Positions 1 to 8,440 are shown, counted from the first letter of the stretch. The stretch is 50,645 bases of DNA from SIG701 sp045577175 (GCA_045577175.1 JAZNHT010000019.1:1-50645); one strand, 5' to 3'. The notes: generated from the sequence alone by a model not told the origin. Translations and numbers: made by a program.

Positions 1-238
1 CTACAAAACGAAAGGCACCTGTTCCTCTCAGATCTCCTTTGAAATCGAGGACGGAAAGGTTAAAAACGTTGCCTTCACCGGCGGATGCAACGGCAATCTG
101 AAGGCGATCGCAAAGCTGGTCGAGGGCATGGACGCCGACAAGGTTATCACGCTCCTCTCCGGCAACACATGCGGATTCAAAAACACCTCGTGTGCCGATC
201 AGCTTGCCGCCGCGCTCAAGGAAGCAATCGGTGCGTAA
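1..238 (+). CDS. TSCPD domain protein (TIGR03905-like), C-terminal part
   Basis: This is the last 78 codons of a gene that starts before the window; the reading frame begins at base 2 and ends with TAA at 236-238. The visible protein begins YKTKGTCSSQISFEIEDG and contains GGCNGNL and GNTCGFKNTSC, the conserved cysteine and glycine pattern of the TSCPD domain. Stand-alone proteins of this type are about 80-90 residues, so only a few N-terminal residues are probably missing. The family has no firmly established function; TSCPD domains also occur at the C-terminus of some ribonucleotide reductases. A strong terminator follows directly, and the gene converges on the tRNA operon. Confidence 0.8.
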   Translation, partial: YKTKGTCSSQISFEIEDGKVKNVAFTGGCNGNLKAIAKLVEGMDADKVITLLSGNTCGFKNTSCADQLAAALKEAIGA

Positions 239-243
239 CAAAA

Positions 244-276
244 AAAGCCGAAGCGGAATGCTTCGGCTTTCTTTTT
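244..276 (+). terminator. Intrinsic terminator after TSCPD gene
   Basis: A perfect 11-bp stem (AAAGCCGAAGC with GCTTCGGCTTT, loop GGAAT) is followed by a T-rich tract. It lies a few bases after the TAA at 238. Confidence 0.85.
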
Positions 277-278
277 GA

Positions 279-311
279 AAAACAAAATCCCGCGCTTCTG
301 CACGGGATTTT
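279..311 (-). terminator. Intrinsic terminator of the tRNA operon
   Basis: Read on the minus strand, the stem AAAATCCCG/CGGGATTTT with a roughly 10-nt loop is followed by TGTTTTTC. It sits just past the CCA end of tRNA-His. Confidence 0.75.
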
Positions 312-313
312 TC

Positions 314-391
314 TGGGGTGAATGATGGGATTCGAACCCACGACCTCCAGGGCCACAACCTGGCGCTCTAACCAACTGAGCTACACCCACC
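314..391 (-). tRNA. tRNA-His (GUG)
   Basis: On the minus strand, the acceptor GTGGGTG pairs with CATTCAC, with G-1 (base 391) opposite C73 as is diagnostic for tRNA-His. The anticodon is GTG. The T-loop is TTCGAAT and CCA is encoded at 316-314. It is the last gene of a three-tRNA operon. Confidence 0.95.
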
Positions 392-394
392 GTA

Positions 395-471
395 TGGCGT
401 ACCTTGGGGGACTCGAACCCTCGACCTACTGCTTAGAAGGCAGTTGCTCTATCCAGCTGAGCTAAAGGTAC
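395..471 (-). tRNA. tRNA-Arg (UCU)
   Basis: On the minus strand, the acceptor GTACCTT pairs with AAGGTAC. The anticodon stem ACTGC/GCAGT encloses the loop CTTCTAA, giving anticodon TCT. Discriminator G and CCA are encoded (397-395). It is the middle gene of the operon, 3 bases upstream of tRNA-His. Confidence 0.95.
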
Positions 472-502
472 AAAAGTACTTGCCGCCCTGTACGGGGTAA
501 AA

Positions 503-576
503 TGGAGCGGGTGATGGGAATCGAACCCACATAACCAGCTTGGAAGGCTGGAATTCTACCACTGAACTACACCCGC
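503..576 (-). tRNA. tRNA-Gly (UCC)
   Basis: On the minus strand, the acceptor GCGGGTG pairs with CACCCGC. The anticodon loop CTTCCAA gives anticodon TCC, and the discriminator T and CCA are encoded. It is the first gene of the operon. Confidence 0.95.
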
Positions 577-601
577 ATAGGCGCGTCAACGTCGCCTAAA
601 T

Positions 602-630
602 ATAATACCACAAGCGTTTCGTTTTGTCAA
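602..630 (-). promoter_or_regulatory. Promoter of the tRNA-Gly/Arg/His operon
   Basis: On the minus strand, a perfect -35 TTGACA (630-625) lies 17 bp from the -10 TATTAT (607-602), about 25 bp upstream of tRNA-Gly. Confidence 0.85.
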
Positions 631-754
631 TACCTTTTTTTCAAAAGTACGAAAAAAAAGGAATTTCGAAAAAATTGCCAAAAAACAGAGGCAAAATCCC
701 CGTATCTTTCTCTCTCTTCTTACAAAGTGTTCACAGTTTGTCCATCGGAATACC

Positions 755-783
755 TTGTGTTTTTTCATACTATGCTGTATAAT
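755..783 (+). promoter_or_regulatory. Promoter of the DUF5685 gene
   Basis: The -35 TTGTGT (755-760) is separated by 17 bp from a perfect -10 TATAAT (778-783), 30 bp before the start codon at 814. Confidence 0.7.
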
Positions 784-813
784 AAAGGAAAAGCCCGGAA
801 AGTGAGGACGTCT

Positions 814-1737
814 ATGTTCGGATATATCCGACCTCTTGTGCCTGAAATGCTCGTTTGCGAAAACGAGCTCCACCGCGCACTCTACTGCGGTCTTTGCCGT
901 GCGATGGGAAAGCACACAGGCTGTGCGTCCCGCTTTGCCCTCAGCTACGATTTCGTGTTTCTGTGCGCATTCCGTGCCGCTGTGACCGGCGTCTCCTTTA
1001 CGGTGGAGAAGCACCGCTGTCCCGTACATCCGTTCAAATCCCGTGCGATGGCAGAGGACAACGCCGTTTTCTCCTATGCCGCCGGTGCCGCCGCCATTCT
1101 GAACGCGGCAAAGCTCGCGGATGATGCGGCGGACGAATCGGGACGTAAGCGTGCCGCGGCACGTCTGCTCTCCCCTGCGGCAAAGTCGATCCGCAAGCGT
1201 GCGGACGGACTGGATGCGCTGGAAAAAGATGTGCAGAAGCATCTCGCCGATTTATCGGCACTGGAAGCGGCAGGATGCGCCTCCCTTGACGAAACCGCGC
1301 GCGTATTCGGTGACTTGCTCGGCGAGATTTTCGCGCACGGACTGGACGGAAACGAAGCACGACTCTCCCGCACGGTCGGTGCCGCCGTCGGTCGGTTCAT
1401 CTATGTGGCGGATGCGGCGGACGATGCGGCGGACGACGCGAAATCCGGTGCGTATAACCCAATTCTGCGCCTGTATGCGGATGCGGATCCGAAAGCATTA
1501 TTCGAAGAAAAGCCTGTAAAGGATCACGCAGGTCGGGAGCACACAAAGGAGCGTCTGCGCACCGATATTGCCGAAAGCATATACACCGCCGCGCTCGGCG
1601 ATCTCATAAAGCTGCAGAATGCACTGGAGCTGATTGATTTCTCCCGCTGCCAAAGGGAAACCGCCGGCATTGTCAAAAACACTGTCTACCTCGGTATGCC
1701 CGCGGAGCTTCGCCGCGTTCTTGCTCTCTCAAAATGA
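814..1737 (+). CDS. DUF5685 family protein
   Basis: A 307-residue protein starting MFGYIRPLVPEM, which is the usual opening of DUF5685 proteins. The conserved pair of cysteines in YCGLCRAMGKH follows near residue 27. The frame is open upstream to 727, but the ATG at 814 has GTGAGG in front of it, sits below the promoter, and matches the family start. The rest is mainly alpha-helical and Ala/Asp-rich, with no signal peptide or membrane segment, so it is likely cytoplasmic. Function is unknown. The adjacent J-domain protein suggests a shared role, possibly in folding or targeting of a partner, but that is inference from context only. Confidence 0.8.
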   Translation: MFGYIRPLVPEMLVCENELHRALYCGLCRAMGKHTGCASRFALSYDFVFLCAFRAAVTGVSFTVEKHRCPVHPFKSRAMAEDNAVFSYAAGAAAILNAAKLADDAADESGRKRAAARLLSPAAKSIRKRADGLDALEKDVQKHLADLSALEAAGCASLDETARVFGDLLGEIFAHGLDGNEARLSRTVGAAVGRFIYVADAADDAADDAKSGAYNPILRLYADADPKALFEEKPVKDHAGREHTKERLRTDIAESIYTAALGDLIKLQNALELIDFSRCQRETAGIVKNTVYLGMPAELRRVLALSK

Positions 1738-1783
1738 CGTACTGTTTCACGTACACTGAAAGGATTCCAATCGGAAAGAATTT

Positions 1784-2404
1784 ATGAAAGATCCTTATAC
1801 GATACTCGGCGTCGCACGGGATGCGACGGATGAAGAAATCAAAAAGGCATACCGTGCGCTTGCACGGAAATATCATCCCGACAACTATGCGGACAGCGGT
1901 CTCGCCGATCTCGCTGAGGAAAAAATGAAGGAGATCAACGAGGCCTACGATGCCATCCAGAAGATGCGCTCGGGTGGGGGCGCGTCGGACAGTTACAGCA
2001 CAGGAGGCTCGTATGCAGGCTCGTCCCAGGCAAGCGGTCAGTTTGCGCGTGTCCGACAGCTTTTCAACATGGGGCACTTTGCCGAGGCGGAGCTGATTCT
2101 CAACGCGACACCGCAAAGTGAGCGCGGTGCGGAGTGGAACTTCCTCAAAGGATGCATTCTGCTGCAACGCGGCTACATCTACGACGCACAGAAATATATT
2201 GAAACCGCCTGCTACCTCGACCCGAACAATCAGGAATACGCCGCGGCAAAGCAGCGTCTGCGTTCAACCGCATCCGGCTACGGATCTCCGTACACCACGA
2301 CAAGATACGGCAGCGGTTGCTCGGGGAGCGACCTTTGTACGTCCCTCATCTGCGCGGACTGTCTTTGCGAATGCTGCGGCGGCGATCTGATCAGCTGCTG
2401 CTGA
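1784..2404 (+). CDS. J-domain (DnaJ-like) protein with Cys-rich C-terminus
   Basis: The first 65 or so of 206 residues are a J domain (PYTILGVARDATDEEIKKAYR, with HPD in KYHPDNY near residue 28), the part that stimulates the ATPase of DnaK-type chaperones. A Gly/Ser-rich linker and a helical, TPR-like segment follow (FNMGHFAEAELIL, then YIYDAQKYIETACYLDPNN). The last 30 residues carry nine cysteines, ending CECCGGDLISCC, which suggests metal or Fe-S binding or disulfides. The zinc fingers and substrate-binding domains of true DnaJ are absent, so this is a type-III J protein. It lies 46 bp after the DUF5685 gene and 10 bp before a membrane protein, probably one operon. Confidence 0.85.
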   Translation: MKDPYTILGVARDATDEEIKKAYRALARKYHPDNYADSGLADLAEEKMKEINEAYDAIQKMRSGGGASDSYSTGGSYAGSSQASGQFARVRQLFNMGHFAEAELILNATPQSERGAEWNFLKGCILLQRGYIYDAQKYIETACYLDPNNQEYAAAKQRLRSTASGYGSPYTTTRYGSGCSGSDLCTSLICADCLCECCGGDLISCC

Positions 2405-2414
2405 CGGAGGATTT

Positions 2415-2960
2415 ATGAAAAACAACACACACACCGCCGCCTCTCTCCGCACGAAACGGATCGCCGTGTGCAGTCTGCTCACCGCACTCAGCTTTGTTTT
2501 CATGATGGTCGGTGCAATCACGGACGTGCTGGATCTCACTGCCACGATGATCGCTTCGTTCTGTATCGTTTTTGCCGTGATCGAAATCGGCGAGAGGTGG
2601 GCGTGGCTCGTCTACGGCGTAACCGCGATCCTTTCTTTGCTCCTTCTGCCGTCGAAGGCGGCTGCTCTCCTCTATCTGCTCGGCGGCGCATACCCGATTT
2701 TCAAGGCGTGGTTTGAAAAATACCGCGCCGTCATCGCATGGATTCTGAAGCTGTCTTTGTTCAACACGCTGCAGCTTCTGTTCATTCTGCTCGCACAGAA
2801 GGTCCTCGGGCTTTCAGGTGCGGGATACGGATTTGTGCTGACGGAGATCCTGCTCGGAAATGTCACGTTTATCGTGTACGATCTTTGTCTGACCGTATGC
2901 GTTACGGTGTACCTCGTCCGCCTGCGCAGACGTCTCAAAATCAAAGGACTCAAGGAATAA
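2415..2960 (+). CDS. Small integral membrane protein, possible ECF-type S component
   Basis: A 181-residue hydrophobic protein with about five predicted transmembrane segments (near residues 18-40, 42-60, 66-82, 108-130 and 140-165) and a basic C-terminus (RLRRRLKIKGLKE). It has a good ribosome site (GGAGG, 7 bases before ATG). The size and the pattern of short helices recall substrate-binding S components of ECF vitamin transporters, but I see no signature that fixes a substrate. It is last in the DUF5685/J-protein operon and is followed by a terminator. Confidence 0.6.
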   Translation: MKNNTHTAASLRTKRIAVCSLLTALSFVFMMVGAITDVLDLTATMIASFCIVFAVIEIGERWAWLVYGVTAILSLLLLPSKAAALLYLLGGAYPIFKAWFEKYRAVIAWILKLSLFNTLQLLFILLAQKVLGLSGAGYGFVLTEILLGNVTFIVYDLCLTVCVTVYLVRLRRRLKIKGLKE

Positions 2961-2986
2961 TCCGCCTGTCATATGTAAAAATGTCG

Positions 2987-3016
2987 AACTGCCGTGTAAA
3001 ATCGGCAGTTTCTTTT
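2987..3016 (+). terminator. Intrinsic terminator after the membrane protein gene
   Basis: The 8-bp stem AACTGCCG/CGGCAGTT has an 8-nt loop and is followed by TCTTTTT. Confidence 0.8.
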
Positions 3017-3046
3017 TATGTTTTCACCAAAAATATCGTCAAAAAG

Positions 3047-3076
3047 TTGACAAAAGAGGCGGAAATGGATTATAAT
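3047..3076 (+). promoter_or_regulatory. Promoter of the yicC-remA-gmk block
   Basis: A perfect -35 TTGACA (3047-3052) and a perfect -10 TATAAT (3071-3076) are spaced 18 bp, 61 bp upstream of yicC. It probably drives a long housekeeping transcript. Confidence 0.85.
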
Positions 3077-3137
3077 ATAATATATAATAAGATGTACAAA
3101 GGAGTTTCTTCCCTTACACGGAGGATCAGCCGTAAAA

Positions 3138-4031
3138 ATGCTGAAAAGTATGACCGCTTTCGGTCGTGCCCGGGCACTCAATGTGTCGGGCACAAAAGAC
3201 ATTACCGCCGAAATCAAAAGTGTGAACAGCCGCTTTCTGGACTGCACCGTTCGCCTGCCGCGTGCGTACTCTTTTCTTGAGGAAAAGATCAAGGCGTACC
3301 TGACGGAGCGAGGCATCGTCCGCGGCAAAATCGAGGTGTTCATCGGCATCGACGTGCTCGAGCAGGACGGCGTTGTGATTACGCCCGACTGTGCTTTGGC
3401 GCAGTCGTATCTCGATGCACTGTACACCCTTCGCGATCAGTTCGGTCTGAAGGATGACATCACCGTGATGTCCGTCGCCGCAAACCGCGATCTGTTCCTC
3501 ATCAAAAAGCCGGAGGACGACATGGAGCGCGACTGGGAGGACATCCGCACGGTGCTCTCCGACGCGATCGATTCCTTCCTCGCCGCCAGGGAGCGCGAGG
3601 GCGAAAATCTCCGCACGGACATTCTTGCCAAAGCGGAGAAAATCAAGGCGTGCGCCGCGCAGATCAAGACGTTCTCCGAGGCGGATATTGAAGGATATAA
3701 GGAAAAGCTGGACGCACGCATCCGCAAAATTCTGGAGAATTACTCCATCCAGATCGATGAGACACGGATTCTGACCGAGGTTGCCATCTTCGCCGACCGT
3801 GCCGCGATTGACGAGGAGCTTGTCCGTCTCGATTCGCACTTCTCCGCCCTCTCCGAAATTTTAGACAGTCCCGAGCCCGCCGGACGCAAGCTCGACTTCC
3901 TTCTGCAGGAAATGAACCGCGAGGTCAACACGATCGGCTCAAAGGCGAACAACGTGGGCATCGCCCGTCTCGTTGTTGAGATGAAGAGCGAATTTGAAAA
4001 AATCCGCGAGCAGATTCAGAATATCGAATAA
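3138..4031 (+). CDS. yicC: YicC/YloC family endoribonuclease
   Basis: A 297-residue protein beginning MLKSMTAFGRA, the hallmark of the YicC/YloC family. Its C-terminal part (LDFLLQEMNREVNTIGSKANN) matches the conserved DUF1732 motif that carries acidic metal ligands. Members are reported metal-dependent endoribonucleases that act in RNA decay. Length is normal (about 290). It opens the conserved yicC-remA-gmk-rpoZ group; remA follows after 12 bases. In this family a stress phenotype is known, but the physiological RNA targets are unsettled. Confidence 0.95.
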   Translation: MLKSMTAFGRARALNVSGTKDITAEIKSVNSRFLDCTVRLPRAYSFLEEKIKAYLTERGIVRGKIEVFIGIDVLEQDGVVITPDCALAQSYLDALYTLRDQFGLKDDITVMSVAANRDLFLIKKPEDDMERDWEDIRTVLSDAIDSFLAAREREGENLRTDILAKAEKIKACAAQIKTFSEADIEGYKEKLDARIRKILENYSIQIDETRILTEVAIFADRAAIDEELVRLDSHFSALSEILDSPEPAGRKLDFLLQEMNREVNTIGSKANNVGIARLVVEMKSEFEKIREQIQNIE

Positions 4032-4043
4032 GGGGCGCGGCAC

Positions 4044-4316
4044 ATGAAATTTATCAATATCGGTTTTTCCAACATGATCTCCGCCGAGCGCATCGTGGCG
4101 ATTGCCGCACCCGATTCCGCGCCGATGAAACGCCTGATCGGGCAATCGATTGAAAGCGGACGGCTCATCGACTGCACGTGCGGCAAAAAAACAAGATCCG
4201 TGCTCGTTGCAGACAGCGACCACGTGATCCTCTCCGCACTGCCGCCCGAGACGCTCTCCGAACGGATCTCCGGCGAAGCAGACAGCGAGGACGAACAAAG
4301 CGAGGTATCCCCATGA
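4044..4316 (+). CDS. remA: RemA/DUF370 DNA-binding regulator
   Basis: A 90-residue protein with the family core: MKFINIGFSNMISAERIVAI, then SAPMKRLI, GRLIDCTCGKKTRSVLV and DSDHVILSALPPETL. In Bacillus RemA is an octameric-ring DNA-binding protein that activates biofilm-matrix operons. The arginines that line the DNA-binding face lie in the region around ERIVAI and KRLIG. The acidic C-terminal tail (residues 75-90) exceeds the usual length slightly. The stop codon overlaps the gmk start (ATGA), implying translational coupling. Its regulon in this organism cannot be told from the window. Confidence 0.92.
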   Translation: MKFINIGFSNMISAERIVAIAAPDSAPMKRLIGQSIESGRLIDCTCGKKTRSVLVADSDHVILSALPPETLSERISGEADSEDEQSEVSP

Positions 4317-4924
4317 AAAAAGAAGGCATTCTGCTTGTTATCTCCGGACCCGCCGGAAGCGGAAAAGGCACGGTCGTCAAAATTCTCAGAGAGATGATCC
4401 CCGACATCGGCTTCTCCGTTTCGGCTACAACGCGCGCCCCCCGTCCCGGTGAGGAGGACGGCGTCCACTACTACTTCATGTCCAGAGACGATTTTGAGGA
4501 AGCCCTCGCCCGGGGTGAAATTCTTGAACACACCGTCTACTGCGGAAACTACTACGGCACGCTCAAATCCGAAGCAAACCGCGTGCTCTCGCAGGGACAC
4601 GATCTGATTCTCGAAATCGAAACGGACGGTGCCATGCAGGTGAAAAGACAGTTTCCCGATGCCGTTGCCGTGATGCTTCTGCCGCCCGACGGCAAAACCC
4701 TGGAGGCACGTCTGCGCGGACGCGGCACCGAGACGGACGACGTGATCCGCACCCGTCTTGCCCGTGCAAGAGAGGAGCTTGTGCTCGCCGAAAAGTACGA
4801 CTATATCGTCGTAAACGAAAATGACGGTGCTGAGAACTGTGCCGCATCGATCGCCGAAATTCTGCGTGCGGAGCATCACCGCCCTGCCCGCATGAAGCAC
4901 GTTACCGATCCGTTTTTCAATTAA
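4313..4924 (+). CDS. gmk: Guanylate kinase
   Basis: A 203-residue enzyme that phosphorylates GMP to GDP with ATP. The P-loop is SGPAGSGKGTVV (residues 11-22), followed by the GMP-binding stretch SATTRAPRPGEEDGVHYYF and, later, EIETDGAMQVK. The frame is open 45 codons upstream, but the ATG at 4313 overlaps the remA stop and begins exactly where the family does (MKKEGILLVISGP). The usual motif at EIETDGAMQVK is DVQG; here the central residues are ETDG, a common variant. It is core nucleotide metabolism, next to rpoZ as in most Bacillota. Confidence 0.96.
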   Translation: MKKEGILLVISGPAGSGKGTVVKILREMIPDIGFSVSATTRAPRPGEEDGVHYYFMSRDDFEEALARGEILEHTVYCGNYYGTLKSEANRVLSQGHDLILEIETDGAMQVKRQFPDAVAVMLLPPDGKTLEARLRGRGTETDDVIRTRLARAREELVLAEKYDYIVVNENDGAENCAASIAEILRAEHHRPARMKHVTDPFFN

Positions 4925-4975
4925 ACAATTATACATTATTTGTGAATTTCCCGAACGGGAGAAAGAGGAATTATT

Positions 4976-5338
4976 ATGATTTATCCGTCTGTCAGTGAGC
5001 TGTCCAAGGATGGCAAGTACAACCGCTACACGCTCGTTATCGCTACCTCCAAGTGCGCACGCGTTCTCACCGATGAGTATGTGAAGCAGCGCGAATACGC
5101 GGAGAAGCTGATCGCCAACAAGGCGACCGACAAGAGCCTGATCTCCATGATTAAAAAAGAATACCGCGATGAAAAGGCAGTAAAGAACGCCATCAAGCGT
5201 CTGCATGAGGGCGAATTTGTCATCTATGCGGAAGGCGAGGAGCCTGCCTGTGAGGAAACGGCTGAAACGGAAATCACCGTCGGGGAGGATGTCTCCGCCG
5301 AGGCCGCCGAAGCACTCACTGAGGGAACCGCGTTCTGA
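4976..5338 (+). CDS. rpoZ: RNA polymerase omega subunit
   Basis: A 120-residue protein starting MIYPSVSELSKDGKYNRYTLVIATSKCAR, with the omega core extending through a basic segment (MIKKEYRDEKAVKNAI). The remainder, from about residue 80, is an acidic Glu/Ala-rich tail of the kind often seen in clostridial omega. It binds the beta-prime subunit and helps assemble the polymerase. A 51-bp gap with an AGAGGA ribosome site separates it from gmk. A perfect hairpin follows it. The coaBC gene often found between rpoZ and priA is absent here. Confidence 0.93.
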   Translation: MIYPSVSELSKDGKYNRYTLVIATSKCARVLTDEYVKQREYAEKLIANKATDKSLISMIKKEYRDEKAVKNAIKRLHEGEFVIYAEGEEPACEETAETEITVGEDVSAEAAEALTEGTAF

Positions 5339-5351
5339 TACACAAACAGCC

Positions 5352-5382
5352 ATGCCTGCCGCGGCGCGGCAGGCATATTTTT
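5352..5382 (+). terminator. Hairpin after rpoZ, possible terminator
   Basis: A perfect 11-bp stem (ATGCCTGCCGC/GCGGCAGGCAT) with a 3-nt loop is followed by ATTTTTA. The U-tract is short, so partial read-through into priA is likely. Confidence 0.6.
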
Positions 5383-5413
5383 ACATTCGAAATCAACGGA
5401 AAGGAGAAGGATC

Positions 5414-7936
5414 ATGAGTGAAATGATTGCCGCCGTCCACATTTTAGACGTGCCGTATCATGCGGACAGAGAATACGATTACTTCGTTCCTGCCGAAATG
5501 CAGAGCGACATCCGCATCGGTATGCAAATCAACGTCCCTTACGGGGTATCCAACCGCAAGATGGCTGCCGTCGTGACCGCGCTCAAGACGGACTCCTCTC
5601 ATGAGCACATAAAGCCGATCCTCTCTCTCTCCGCAAGCGGCACCTGCCTTACCGACGAGATGCTCGCCATCTGCCGCTTTCTGAAGGAGCATACGCTCTG
5701 CACGATCGGGGACGCGGTGCGCACGGTCATCCCTGCCGCGGCGATCTCGAAAATCGCGGAGTATTACAGTGCCGTCCGCACGGATGAGGCGGAGAAAAAG
5801 CTCACAAAAATGGGCGACAAATCCGCCTTTGTCTACTCCTTCATCGCCGCAAGAGACCGCGTTTCCGCCGCAAGGCTTCGCGCGGAGTTCGGCGCGGAGT
5901 GCCACGATCTTCTCGCCGCACTTGTTCGTGCGGAGCTGATCTCACGCGAGACGGAGGTGCACGAAACGAAGAACATCCGCCACCGCCGTTTTTTGTCTCT
6001 CGCTCCCACATTGGCTGAGGAGGACACATTCGCAAAAGCGATCCGCGCCATGCGCTCGCAGGCGCAGGCGGAAATTCTGCGCACACTCCGCACAAACGGA
6101 GAAATGCTCGAGGACGATCTCACCGCCGTCACGGGAACATCCAGGGCGCAGATCTCGTCTTTACTGAAAAAAGAGCTGATCCGCGAACGGTTGGAGGAAG
6201 ATTTCCGCAATCCGTTCACGGATAAGAAAGCGCCTGCCGATGTGGGCGAAAGCCCTCTTTCCGAGGAGCAAAAGAATGCGCACGGCACCTTGTGCGCGCT
6301 GTACGAATCGGGTGAGGCCAAGGCCGCCCTTCTCCACGGCGTTACGGGAAGCGGAAAAACGCGCGTCATCCTTTCCATGATCGACCGCGTGCGCAAAGAC
6401 GGCAAGGGCGCGATCATTCTCGTGCCCGAGATTTCGCTGACTCCGCAGATGGTCGGTATCTTCCTCGCCCGTTACGGCGATCGGGTTGCCGTCATCCACT
6501 CCTCCCTCTCCGCCGGAGAGCGATACGACGCATGGCGGAGAATCCGCGACGGACTTGCCGACGTGGTTATCGGCACGCGCTCCGCGATCTTCGCACCGAT
6601 TGCGAAAATCGGACTGATCGTCATCGACGAGGAGCAGGAGCACACGTACAAATCCGAAACGAATCCGAAATATCTGACGCACGACGTTGCCGCCTTCCGA
6701 TGCGGACGGCACAAGGCACTGATGCTGCTTGCCTCCGCTACCCCGTCCGTCGCAAGCTATTACAAGGCGAAAAGCGGCAAGTACACGCTGATCGAAATGA
6801 AAAAACGGTACGGCAAGGCAGTTTTGCCGCACGTTATCATCACCGATATGCGCGGAGAACCGGGCGGCGGTATGCTGTCCCCTCTCGGCACGACACTCCG
6901 CGAGCATCTGACCGAAAACCGCGCAGAGGGACACCAGTCGATTCTGTTTCTGAACAGGCGCGGATACAACAGCTTCATCTCCTGCCGCACGTGCGGTGAG
7001 GTACTGAAATGTCCGAACTGCTCCGTCTCCTTGACGTATCACGTGTTCCGCGCACTCGGCGAGAGCGATTCCCCCGAGGAATACCGCCGCACACGGGCGG
7101 ACAGCGGTGTTTTAAGCTGTCACTACTGCGGTTTCCGTACACGTGTGCCCGATGTCTGTCCGAGCTGCAAAAGCGTGCACTTCCACTTCCGCGGATACGG
7201 CACACAGATGCTGGAGGACGAGCTCTCCAAGCTGGAGCCAGCACCGCGCGTCCTCCGCATGGATATGGACACGACACAGGCGAAATTTTCGCACGAGGAG
7301 ATTCTCGGCGCCTTCCGCAAAGGGGAAGCGGACGTGCTTCTCGGCACGCAGATGGTAACGAAGGGACACGACTTCCATGCTGTCACCCTCGTCGGTGTTG
7401 TCAATGCGGATGCGTCCTTGTATTTGGACGATTACCGCGCCTCGGAGCGCACGTTTGCCATGCTCACGCAGGTGATCGGACGCGCCGGACGCGCCAATTT
7501 ACCGGGGACGGCGGTAATCCAGACGTTCAATCCGGCAAACGACGTGCTGACGCTCGCCGCAAACCAGGATTATCCCGAATTTTACCGCCGCGAGATCCGT
7601 GTCCGCGAAGCACTCGTCTTTCCGCCGTTTTGCGATATTGCGCTCATCACTCTCGCAAGCCGCGACGAGACGCTTCTCGCAAGCGCAACGGCACGCCTTC
7701 GTGAATGGATTGCGCAGGCGCTGTCAGGTCCGTACGCCGATCTGAAAACGATCGTTTTCGGTCCGTTTGAGGCACCCGTCTACAAAATCCAGGGCGTATG
7801 CCGTAATCGGATCGTCATCAAATGCCGTCTGAATAAGCGGTCGAGACAGTTCATCTCCGATATTCTGACCGAATTTGGCAAAGGCGCGGGAAAACGGCTC
7901 ACCGTGAGTGCCGATCTGAACCCGAACACGCTGTAA
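5414..7936 (+). CDS. priA: Primosomal protein N' (PriA helicase)
   Basis: An 840-residue superfamily-2 helicase that reloads the replisome at stalled forks. An N-terminal DNA-binding region is followed by Walker A (GVTGSGKTRVIL, near residue 310), the Walker B box written IDEEQEHTYKSE (canonical DEEH is DEEQ here), ATPSVASYY, and the zinc region with C-x2-C pairs (CRTCGEVLKCPNC, CHYCG, CPSC). GTQMVTKGHDF and VIGRAGRA are helicase motifs V and VI. Between the second and third zinc pairs there is an insertion of about 20 residues (ALGESDSPEEYRRTRADSG) relative to shorter homologues. def follows after 24 bp. Confidence 0.97.
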   Translation: MSEMIAAVHILDVPYHADREYDYFVPAEMQSDIRIGMQINVPYGVSNRKMAAVVTALKTDSSHEHIKPILSLSASGTCLTDEMLAICRFLKEHTLCTIGDAVRTVIPAAAISKIAEYYSAVRTDEAEKKLTKMGDKSAFVYSFIAARDRVSAARLRAEFGAECHDLLAALVRAELISRETEVHETKNIRHRRFLSLAPTLAEEDTFAKAIRAMRSQAQAEILRTLRTNGEMLEDDLTAVTGTSRAQISSLLKKELIRERLEEDFRNPFTDKKAPADVGESPLSEEQKNAHGTLCALYESGEAKAALLHGVTGSGKTRVILSMIDRVRKDGKGAIILVPEISLTPQMVGIFLARYGDRVAVIHSSLSAGERYDAWRRIRDGLADVVIGTRSAIFAPIAKIGLIVIDEEQEHTYKSETNPKYLTHDVAAFRCGRHKALMLLASATPSVASYYKAKSGKYTLIEMKKRYGKAVLPHVIITDMRGEPGGGMLSPLGTTLREHLTENRAEGHQSILFLNRRGYNSFISCRTCGEVLKCPNCSVSLTYHVFRALGESDSPEEYRRTRADSGVLSCHYCGFRTRVPDVCPSCKSVHFHFRGYGTQMLEDELSKLEPAPRVLRMDMDTTQAKFSHEEILGAFRKGEADVLLGTQMVTKGHDFHAVTLVGVVNADASLYLDDYRASERTFAMLTQVIGRAGRANLPGTAVIQTFNPANDVLTLAANQDYPEFYRREIRVREALVFPPFCDIALITLASRDETLLASATARLREWIAQALSGPYADLKTIVFGPFEAPVYKIQGVCRNRIVIKCRLNKRSRQFISDILTEFGKGAGKRLTVSADLNPNTL

Positions 7937-7960
7937 ATTTTCAAAAAAGAGGATAAAACA

Positions 7961-8440
7961 ATGGCTATTCTGAATATAGTAAAAGAGGGAGACGACGTTC
8001 TCCGCAAAGTCTGCCGCCCTGTGGAGGCAATCACGCCGCGTATTCTTACGCTTCTGGATGATATGCTGGAAACCCTGCACGATGCAAACGGCGTCGGTCT
8101 TGCCGCACCGCAGGTGGGTATTCTCCGCCGCATCGCAATCGTGGAGGTTGTGGACGGACAGATTTATGAGCTGATTAACCCCGAAATCATTGCGTGCGAG
8201 GGCAAGCAGAACGAGCTTGAGGGCTGTCTCTCCGTGCCGAAGCAGTGGGGCGTGACCGACCGCCCGATGAAGGTAACAGTCCGTGCGATGAACCGTGACG
8301 GCGAGACGTACACCGTCACCGGCACGGGACTGCTCGCGCGCGCCTTCTGCCACGAGATCGACCACCTCGACGGCGTTTTGTTCAAGGACAACGCCGTGCA
8401 CATGCTCACCCCCGAGGAAATCGAAGAGCAGATCGGCTGA
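7961..8440 (+). CDS. def: Peptide deformylase
   Basis: A 159-residue metal hydrolase that removes the formyl group from nascent N-termini. All three family motifs are intact: GVGLAAPQ (near residue 45), EGCLSVP (residue 87, metal-ligand Cys) and HEIDHLDG (metal-ligand histidines and catalytic Glu, near residue 130). The length fits type-I enzymes. It lies directly upstream of fmt, whose product adds the formyl group, so the two opposing steps are co-transcribed. Confidence 0.97.
   Translation: MAILNIVKEGDDVLRKVCRPVEAITPRILTLLDDMLETLHDANGVGLAAPQVGILRRIAIVEVVDGQIYELINPEIIACEGKQNELEGCLSVPKQWGVTDRPMKVTVRAMNRDGETYTVTGTGLLARAFCHEIDHLDGVLFKDNAVHMLTPEEIEEQIG

Noticed and set aside
586..1242. 218-codon minus-strand frame opposite the DUF5685 gene
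   Set aside because: It lies antisense to a recognised gene, over a promoter and tRNA leader, and shows no family features. Many similar antisense frames across the window were rejected for the same reason.
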